Shown here: in pieces, positions 35,120-40,532 of the stretch
Numbering within the stretch: position 1 is the stretch's first letter
How the letters are laid out: each line of letters begins with the position of its first letter
Assembly: GCA_902781215.1 (NCBI GenBank)
Contig: CACZIO010000028.1
Coordinates: 1-40,532 of the forward strand
Direction: 5' to 3'
Source: an uncultured Lachnospiraceae bacterium
Lineage (GTDB): Bacteria; Bacillota; Clostridia; Lachnospirales; Lachnospiraceae
Length of the DNA stretch: 40,532 bases
Program-made: the position numbers and the translations under genes
Notes under the pieces: model-generated
The model's input: the letters and a program-made list of their open reading frames with translations, nothing else
Databases searched by the model: none
Told to the model about the DNA's origin: nothing

Positions 35120-35203
35120 CGCTGGTCCCCGGAGGGCTTTAAGACCTGTCACTTGATAACCAATGAGTGCAAAAGGGGATACCTGTTGAGGGAGGATTAC
35201 TCC

Positions 35204-36580
35204 ATGGATCTTTTTGAATATATGCGGCGCGAGCAGCAGGAGACAGAGTCCCCGCTGGCGGCCAGGCTCCGTCCGACCACGCTCGACGAGGTCGTGGGCC
35301 AGGAACATATCATCGGCAGGGGGCGTCTGCTCCGCCGGGCCATTCAGGCCGACAAGCTGGGCTCTCTGATCTTTTACGGACCGCCCGGGACCGGCAAGAC
35401 GACCCTGGCCAAGGTCATTGCCCACACGACCAGCGCGGAATTCGTCCAGCTCAACGCGACGACCTCCGGCAAGAAGGACATGGAGGAGGCCGTGCGGGCC
35501 GCCCAGGACAGGATGGGCATGTACGGCAAGAAGACCATCCTCTTTATCGATGAGATCCACCGCTTCAACAAGTCCCAGCAGGACTACCTGCTGCCCTTTG
35601 TCGAGGACGGGACTGTCACGCTGATCGGTGCCACGACGGAGAATCCTTATTTTGAGGTGAACAGCGCCCTGATCTCCCGGTCGACCGTCTTTGAGCTGCA
35701 CCCCCTCTCGCAGGCGGATGTGCGCGCCCTGATCCTGCGGGCCGTCTATGACACAGACAAGGGCATGGGCATGTACAATGCCGTCATCGACGACGACGCG
35801 GCCGATTTTCTGGCCGATGTCGCGGGCGGCGATGCCCGCCGGGCCCTGAGCGCCGTCGAGCTGGGGATCCTGACGACAGAGCCCTCCGGGGACGGAAAGA
35901 TCCATATCACGCTGGAGACCGCGCAGGAGTGTATCCAGCGCCGCGCGCCCCGCTACGACAAGGGAGGCGACAACCACTACGACACCATCTCCGCCTTTAT
36001 CAAGAGCATGCGGGGATCTGACCCCGACGCGGCTGTCTACTACCTGGCCAGGATGCTGGAGGCGGGAGAGGATCCCAAATTTATCGCCCGCAGGATCATG
36101 ATCTGCGCGGCCGAAGATGTGGGCAATGCAGACCCCCATGCCATTACTGTCGCTGTGAGCTGTTCGCTGGCCTGTGAGCGCATAGGTCTCCCCGAGGCCC
36201 AGATCCTCCTGGCGCAGGCGGCCGCTTACGTGGCCTGCGCACCCAAGAGCAACGCCGCGGTCAACGCCATCTTCGCCGCGCGCGACCTGGTGAAAAAGAC
36301 CGGGAATCTGCCTGTGCCCCCCTATCTGCAGGACGCCCACTACGAGGGGGCACAGAAGCTGGGCAGGGGCATCGGATACCAGTACGCCCACCTCTACCGC
36401 GGCCACTACAGCGGCCAGCCTTATATGCCGGAAAAGGTGCGCGGGACCCGCCTGTACGAGCCATCGGAAAATGGATATGAAGAACAGATCCGGGCCCGCC
36501 TGTACGAACTCACCGGCGACAGCCGGTACCAGGAGCCGGAAGAGCTCCTGGACAGGGATCCCGACGGCAGCAGACCCTGA
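35204..36580 (+). CDS. rarA: Replication-associated recombination protein RarA (MgsA family)
   Basis: 458 residues from ATG 35204, chosen for GGAGG 8 bases upstream and the family start MDLFEYMRREQQETESPLAARLRP; an earlier TTG at 35153 lacks support. An AAA+ domain has Walker A FYGPPGTGKTTLA (about 58-69), Walker B ILFIDEIHRFNKSQQDYLL (about 112-130), sensor GATTENPYFEVN and arginine finger region ALISRSTVF. The C-terminal tetramerization part has DTISAFIKSMRGSDPDAAVYYLARML and AAEDVGNADP. RarA acts at stalled replication forks. It follows the methyltransferase gene by 84 bases. It is a housekeeping gene and a sign that this part is stable chromosome. Confidence 0.95.
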   Translation: MDLFEYMRREQQETESPLAARLRPTTLDEVVGQEHIIGRGRLLRRAIQADKLGSLIFYGPPGTGKTTLAKVIAHTTSAEFVQLNATTSGKKDMEEAVRAAQDRMGMYGKKTILFIDEIHRFNKSQQDYLLPFVEDGTVTLIGATTENPYFEVNSALISRSTVFELHPLSQADVRALILRAVYDTDKGMGMYNAVIDDDAADFLADVAGGDARRALSAVELGILTTEPSGDGKIHITLETAQECIQRRAPRYDKGGDNHYDTISAFIKSMRGSDPDAAVYYLARMLEAGEDPKFIARRIMICAAEDVGNADPHAITVAVSCSLACERIGLPEAQILLAQAAAYVACAPKSNAAVNAIFAARDLVKKTGNLPVPPYLQDAHYEGAQKLGRGIGYQYAHLYRGHYSGQPYMPEKVRGTRLYEPSENGYEEQIRARLYELTGDSRYQEPEELLDRDPDGSRP

Positions 36581-36673
36581 GATCAGGCGGCACGATCCGC
36601 CTCTGTGACAGCGTCAGGCAGCGTCTGACTGTGGTTATTTATAAACAGGACATGTCAACCCGCATCCGGCGCG

Positions 36674-36695
36674 CAAGACTCGCAAGCGAGTCTTG
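36674..36695. repeat. Perfect 10-bp hairpin next to the DUF4364 ribosome binding site
   Basis: CAAGACTCGC (36674-36683) and GCGAGTCTTG (36686-36695) are separated by AA, and AAAAAAGGAGG follows directly. It may be a control element in the leader or the end of a dispersed repeat. Confidence 0.65.
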
Positions 36696-36715
36696 AAAAA
36701 AGGAGGACCGGCAAT

Positions 36716-37231
36716 ATGAGAGACGAAGTATTTACCGTTTACAAACTCATCATTCTGTATATGCTGGACCGCGCGGAGGGCGATGTGACCCAGGCCATGC
36801 TCTCCTCCTTCCTGCTGGAGAGCGGCTACGCGAATTTCGTCTCTCTCGCCGAGAGCTATGACCAGCTGGAGAAACGCGGCCTGGTCCGCATTGTCCTGAC
36901 CGGGGACAAAAAGTTCCTCCACCTGACGGAGGCCGGCCGGCAGGCCTACGAGTACTTCGGCAGCCGGCTGAGTCCGCAGATTCGCGCCCAGGCGGATGAG
37001 TGGCTCCGCGAGAACGGCCAGAAGATCCGGGAGGACCGGGAGGTGACGGCTGTCTACGAGAAGATGACCAGCGGCGTCTACGAGGTGCGGATGAGCGTCC
37101 GGGAGCGCGGAGTGACCCTTTTTGAGGTCAGGATGGCTGTGCCGGATGCCGCCTCCGCCGAGGCTGTCGCGTCCAAATGGGAGGAAAAAAACACCTCCGT
37201 TTACCAGTATCTCGTTGAAAATCTCTTCTGA
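36716..37231 (+). CDS. DUF4364 family protein (winged-helix)
   Basis: 171 residues with a strong AAGGAGG before the ATG. The N-terminal half (VFTVYKLIILYMLDRAEGDVT, then NFVSLAESYDQLEKRGLVR and HLTEAGRQAYEYFGSRL) forms a winged-helix pattern like that of PadR/MarR-type regulators. The C-terminal half (YEVRMSVRERGVTLFEVRMAVPD) is a beta-rich region particular to this family. DUF4364 is widespread and nearly restricted to Clostridia, which supports the host assignment. The role is unknown; DNA binding is inferred from the fold. The stop codon is 4 bases before the -35 box of the rho promoter. Confidence 0.85.
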   Translation: MRDEVFTVYKLIILYMLDRAEGDVTQAMLSSFLLESGYANFVSLAESYDQLEKRGLVRIVLTGDKKFLHLTEAGRQAYEYFGSRLSPQIRAQADEWLRENGQKIREDREVTAVYEKMTSGVYEVRMSVRERGVTLFEVRMAVPDAASAEAVASKWEEKNTSVYQYLVENLF

Positions 37232-37235
37232 CGCA

Positions 37236-37264
37236 TTGAAATTATTTTTTTGCTGGTCTATAAT
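37236..37264 (+). promoter_or_regulatory. Sigma-A-type promoter of rho
   Basis: TTGAAA (37236-37241) and a perfect TATAAT (37259-37264) are 17 bases apart. Transcription should start near 37271, about 365 bases before the rho start codon. Confidence 0.75.
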
Positions 37265-37270
37265 CCTCTT

Positions 37271-37635
37271 GAATCAATACATATTTCCATTCCTGTTTTA
37301 CACCGTAAGAAACAGGACTTTTCCGTATCGGATTCCGGCGTGGAAAGAGACCGGTTTTTTTCCGGCCGGAATTTGCATGTCCCGGACAGGCCGGTCAGGA
37401 TCACTCCGTGCCGGACCGGGCGGAATCTTTTGATCAAATCAAATTTGTATTTTATTTCTATCAGAGGCATCCTGATTTCCCCGTACGATTCTGCTGACAT
37501 TTTGTTTCTGCACAGAAGGTGCAGCTTGTTTTTGTATATAGAATATATTTCAATAGAAGACCACGGCGCGGGGCATGCGGCTGCGGATGTGATGCCGGCC
37601 TGCGCTGTGAAGCGATAGATTTTGGAGGATAACTG
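37271..37635 (+). promoter_or_regulatory. Long structured rho leader
   Basis: About 365 bases without a gene. CCTGTTT (37292-37298) pairs with AAACAGG (37310-37316) and is followed by ACTTTT, which looks like an attenuator. A CCGG pair near 37327-37345 is followed by seven T. Much of the leader is T-rich and pyrimidine-rich, as expected for Rho-binding RNA, so Rho may end its own transcript here. GGAGG (37624-37628) serves the start codon. Confidence 0.5.
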
Positions 37636-39690
37636 ATGACAAGAGAACGCTATGAATCCATTTCCCTGCATGATCTGCGTGAGATCGCCAAAAATCGCGG
37701 CATGCGGCGCATTTCCACCTTGAAGAAGGCCGAGCTGATCGACGCGATGATGCAGAAGGACGAAGAAGAGGCGAAAGCGCTTCGCGAAGAAAAGAAAGCC
37801 CAGCGCAGCAGGGCGGCAGCAGCGGCGGCGGAGGCAGCAGCTGCGGTTGCGGAAGCGGAGGAAGCAGCCGGCGGAACAGCCGGTTCGGATGATGGCGGGA
37901 CAAAGACAGCAAACCGCAGCGGTACAGAGCGGGAGAGCGGCCAGGGCCGGCAGAGAGGATATGGTCAGCAGGCACCGCAGGGCCAGCAGGCCCAGCGCGG
38001 CCGTCAGGGCAGCGGAAACAGCGGCCCCGGCAATGCGAATGCAAGACGCACCGGAACCCGGCAGTATCGTGACGACAGCCAGGGCGGCCAGTCCGGCCGG
38101 GGCCAGCGCCAGCAGCGGCCGGGCCAGGGTCAGACCGGCCAGGGCCGTGACCTGCGCAGGAACCAGCGCCAGCAGGCCAGGCCGGCAGGCGCACAGGCAG
38201 CCGGTGAGACGGCACCTGTGTCCGAATCCGCGGCGCCAGGTCAGGTCCCCGCGGGATCGGAAGCCGGGAGCAGCCGTGCAGCGGCGCCTGCCGGGAATAC
38301 CGGATACGCAGAGAAACCGGTGAGCGAGGCGGCCCTGGTACGTGAGCCGGCGGCCCCCTACGCCGTGCGGGAGGAGGGGACGCGCAGCGACCGCAGGGAG
38401 AGCCGCGATTATGATGGAGCGGCCGCTTCCCAGGGCGGTCAGGCGGACGCTTCCGCGGGACGCACCCTGCCCCGCTACTACTATCAGCCGGGCAGGCCGG
38501 ACACGCCGGTCCTGCACAAGGATGAGCTCAATACGGAGCTGGACAGCGGCCAGCTGGCCAACGGTATTCTGGAGGTCATGCAGGACGGGTTCGGATTTAT
38601 CCGCTGTGCCAACTACATGCCGGGCGAGAACGATATCTATGTCGCGCCCAGCCAGATCCGCCGCTTCGGCCTCAAGACCGGCGACATCATCGTCGGCAAC
38701 ATCCGTGTCCGCACGCAGGGAGAAAAATTCAGCGCCCTGCTCTATGTCAAGAGTGTCAACGGCTTTTCGCCCGAGGAGGCGACCCGGCGCTACAATTTCG
38801 AGGACATGACGCCGATCTTCCCGGATGAGAGGATCAGGCTGGAGCGCGCCGGCGGCAGCATCTCCATGCGGATCATGGACCTGATGAGCCCGGTCGGCAA
38901 GGGGCAGAGAGGCATGATCGTCTCCCCGCCCAAGGCCGGCAAGACGACCCTTCTCAAGGAGGTCGCCCGGTCTGTCAAATACAACAATCCGGAGATCCAC
39001 CTGATCGTCCTGCTGATCGATGAGCGGCCCGAAGAGGTCACGGATATCCGGGAGGCGATCGAGGGGCCCAACGCGGAGGTCATTTATTCCACCTTTGATG
39101 AACTGCCGGAGCACCACAAGCGGGTATCGGAGATGGCCATCGAGCGGGCCAGGCGCCTGGTGGAGCACAAAAAGGATGTCATGATCCTGCTGGATTCCAT
39201 CACCAGGCTGACGCGGGCCTACAACATCACGGAGCCCTCGAGCGGGCGCACCCTGTCCGGCGGCCTGGACCCGGCCGCCCTGCACATGCCCAAGCGCTTT
39301 TTCGGCGCGGCCAGAAATATGCGGGAGGGCGGCAGCCTCACCATTCTGGCGACGGCCCTCATCGACACGGGCAGCAAGATGGACGACATCGTCTTTGAGG
39401 AGTTCAAGGGGACCGGCAACATGGAACTGGTCCTCGACCGCAGGCTCTCCGAGCGGCGCATCTTCCCGGCCATTGATCTTGTTCGCAGCGGCACGCGGCG
39501 GGACGACCTGCTGCTGACGCCGGATGAACAGAACGCCATGGGCATCGTCCGCCGGGCCTTCAACGGCATGAGCAGCGAGCAGGCCGTGACCCAGGCGCTC
39601 GACCTGTTCTCGCGGACCCGCACCAACGGCGAATTTGTCAACATGGTCCGCAAGATCCAGTGGGGAATGACCGCGGATCACAATAAATGA
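37636..39690 (+). CDS. rho: Transcription termination factor Rho with long disordered insert
   Basis: 684 residues, against about 420 in E. coli. The Rho N-terminal helix bundle is at about 1-45 (ISLHDLREIAKNRGMRRISTLKKAELI). About 50-285 is low-complexity, first Ala/Glu-rich and then rich in Gln, Gly and Arg (QGQQAQRGRQGSGN, GQRQQRPGQGQTGQ). The cold-shock RNA-binding domain follows (GILEVMQDGFGFIRC, YVAPSQIRRFGL). The ATPase has Walker A SPPKAGKTTLLKE (about 429-441), Walker B LIVLLIDERPEEVTD, Q loop LLDSITRLTRAYN and R loop SGTRRDDLLL. Everything needed for RNA-dependent translocation is present. The insert is a known feature of some Rho proteins in Firmicutes, Actinobacteria and Bacteroides and may add RNA binding or phase separation. 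Confidence 0.97.
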   Translation: MTRERYESISLHDLREIAKNRGMRRISTLKKAELIDAMMQKDEEEAKALREEKKAQRSRAAAAAAEAAAAVAEAEEAAGGTAGSDDGGTKTANRSGTERESGQGRQRGYGQQAPQGQQAQRGRQGSGNSGPGNANARRTGTRQYRDDSQGGQSGRGQRQQRPGQGQTGQGRDLRRNQRQQARPAGAQAAGETAPVSESAAPGQVPAGSEAGSSRAAAPAGNTGYAEKPVSEAALVREPAAPYAVREEGTRSDRRESRDYDGAAASQGGQADASAGRTLPRYYYQPGRPDTPVLHKDELNTELDSGQLANGILEVMQDGFGFIRCANYMPGENDIYVAPSQIRRFGLKTGDIIVGNIRVRTQGEKFSALLYVKSVNGFSPEEATRRYNFEDMTPIFPDERIRLERAGGSISMRIMDLMSPVGKGQRGMIVSPPKAGKTTLLKEVARSVKYNNPEIHLIVLLIDERPEEVTDIREAIEGPNAEVIYSTFDELPEHHKRVSEMAIERARRLVEHKKDVMILLDSITRLTRAYNITEPSSGRTLSGGLDPAALHMPKRFFGAARNMREGGSLTILATALIDTGSKMDDIVFEEFKGTGNMELVLDRRLSERRIFPAIDLVRSGTRRDDLLLTPDEQNAMGIVRRAFNGMSSEQAVTQALDLFSRTRTNGEFVNMVRKIQWGMTADHNK

Positions 39691-39746
39691 GATATTCTTG
39701 TGAAAACCATGTCAGGCAATCTGTAAAAAATGAGGATGGAATAGAA

Positions 39747-39764
39747 AAGGCTCCGGAGAGCCTT
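39747..39764 (+). terminator. Weak hairpin between rho and malQ
   Basis: AAGGCT (39747-39752) and AGCCTT (39759-39764) form a 6-bp stem with loop CCGGAG. No T-run follows, so termination would be weak and rho and malQ may be partly cotranscribed. Confidence 0.35.
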
Positions 39765-39790
39765 GTATAGCTCAGGAGGATTTAAATATT

Positions 39791-40532
39791 ATGAGACGTT
39801 CCTGTGGAGTCCTGCTTCCCGTCACCAGCCTTTCATCCCGCTACGGGATCGGCTGTTTTTCCACAGAGGCATACCGGTTTGTGGACTTTCTGGTGCAGGC
39901 GGGCCAGTCCTGGTGGCAGATCCTGCCGCTGGGACAGACCGGCTACGGAGATTCGCCCTATCAGTCCTTCTCGACCTTTGCGGGCAATCCCTATATGATC
40001 GATCCGGACCAGCTGATCGGGGCGGGTTATCTGAGTCGGGAGGAAGTGGAGCAGTACGACTTCGGCGGCCACCCCGCCTATGTGGATTACGAGCGGATCT
40101 ATCAGGTGCGCTTTCTGCTCCTGCGCCGCGCCTATGAGAACAGCCCCTTTGCCCTGCACCCGAAGGGGAAATGGCAGGAGAACAGCTTCAACCGCGACCG
40201 CTACGACTTCGAGACCTACATCACCAACAACCGGGAGTGGCTGGAGGACTATGCCCTCTACAGCGCCCTGAAGATCCGGTTCGGGAACGCGGCCTGGATG
40301 GAGTGGGAGGAGGATATCCGCCTGCGCAGGCCGGAAGCCATGAAAAAATGGCGCGGCGAGCTGATGGATGACATCCGCTTCTATTATTTCCAGCAGTATA
40401 TGTTCTTCCGCCAGTGGAAGGCGGTCAAGGACTACGCCAACCGGCACGGGATCCGGATCATCGGGGACCTGCCGATCTATGTGGCCCTGGACAGCGCGGA
40501 TACCTGGAGCCATCCGGACCTGTTCAAGCTGG
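39791..40532 (+). CDS. malQ: 4-alpha-glucanotransferase MalQ (3' end outside window)
   Basis: 247 complete codons are visible from ATG 39791, preceded by AGGAGGA. The sequence is that of family GH77: MRRSCGVLLPVTSLSSRYGIG at the start, WWQILPLGQTGYGDSPYQSFSTFAGNPYMIDPDQL, then FFRQWKAVKDYANRHGIRIIGDLPIYVALDSADTW, the conserved block before the catalytic aspartate. The enzyme moves alpha-1,4-glucan segments between maltodextrins in glycogen or starch breakdown. The catalytic residues lie beyond the window edge. Confidence 0.95.
   Translation, partial: MRRSCGVLLPVTSLSSRYGIGCFSTEAYRFVDFLVQAGQSWWQILPLGQTGYGDSPYQSFSTFAGNPYMIDPDQLIGAGYLSREEVEQYDFGGHPAYVDYERIYQVRFLLLRRAYENSPFALHPKGKWQENSFNRDRYDFETYITNNREWLEDYALYSALKIRFGNAAWMEWEEDIRLRRPEAMKKWRGELMDDIRFYYFQQYMFFRQWKAVKDYANRHGIRIIGDLPIYVALDSADTWSHPDLFKL

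Noticed and set aside
33413-36406. Minus-strand open frame of 997 codons
   Set aside because: It runs across two well-identified genes (RsmF-like and RarA) on the other strand and shows no domain; long antisense frames are expected at this GC content.
37258-39681. Minus-strand open frame of 807 codons
   Set aside because: It is opposite rho and its leader, with repeat-derived composition and no recognisable motif.

Overview
The window looks like chromosome from a GC-rich Clostridia bacterium, probably Lachnospiraceae-like. Support comes from the housekeeping block on the right (a DUF4364 protein, RarA, NrdG, an RsmF-like methyltransferase, a Rho with a long disordered insert, MalQ) and from mobile-element genes typical of gut Firmicutes on the left. 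The lineage call is inference from gene content; no rRNA or tRNA gene is present.

Left flank (1-3.9 kb): remains of older mobile elements. A radical SAM protein of the 'mobile pair B' type runs in from outside the window. Two large serine recombinase genes follow on the minus strand. One is frameshifted by an exact 31-bp tandem duplication. The other is cut off at its zinc-ribbon domain, directly against an intact SAM methyltransferase gene.

Central element (about 3.9-26.4 kb): a mobilizable element of the Tn4451/TnpX type. Its backbone is a DUF6061 protein, an XRE regulator, a LexA-like autocleaving repressor, a Cys-rich VLP-type protein, a DUF3847 protein, a MobA/MobL relaxase, TnpW and a TnpX-type large serine recombinase. 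A candidate MOBQ-type oriT lies at 20.88-20.92 kb. Related 45-50 bp segments in opposite orientation lie near both ends.

The cargo is the main finding: a 15.5-kb run of seven co-directional signalling genes (5161-20708) between the XRE gene and a strong terminator. It encodes an amino-acid-permease/histidine-kinase/receiver fusion (with an in-frame TAG), a receiver-GGDEF-EAL-GGDEF protein, a stand-alone Hpt protein, a membrane sensor hybrid kinase with two receivers, a solute-binding lipoprotein, a cytosolic PAS hybrid kinase, and a BvgS-like hybrid kinase with two periplasmic binding domains. No DNA-binding output is encoded. The simplest model is that four kinases feed one Hpt, which passes phosphate to the receiver of a c-di-GMP phosphodiesterase. 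It would be a transferable, multi-input, nutrient-sensing c-di-GMP module.

Right junction (26.4-28.3 kb): a debris zone with the last codons of another recombinase, a 3' fragment of an oleate hydratase gene, an AT-rich orphan ORF and several hairpins.

Right flank (28.3-40.5 kb): ordinary chromosome. A Wzz-like protein with a degenerate tyrosine-kinase domain, a membrane-anchored CotH-type kinase, NrdG, RsmF-like methyltransferase, RarA, DUF4364, Rho with a long leader, and the start of MalQ. Good sigma-A-type promoters are visible for the XRE, LexA-like, Wzz-like, CotH and Rho genes.
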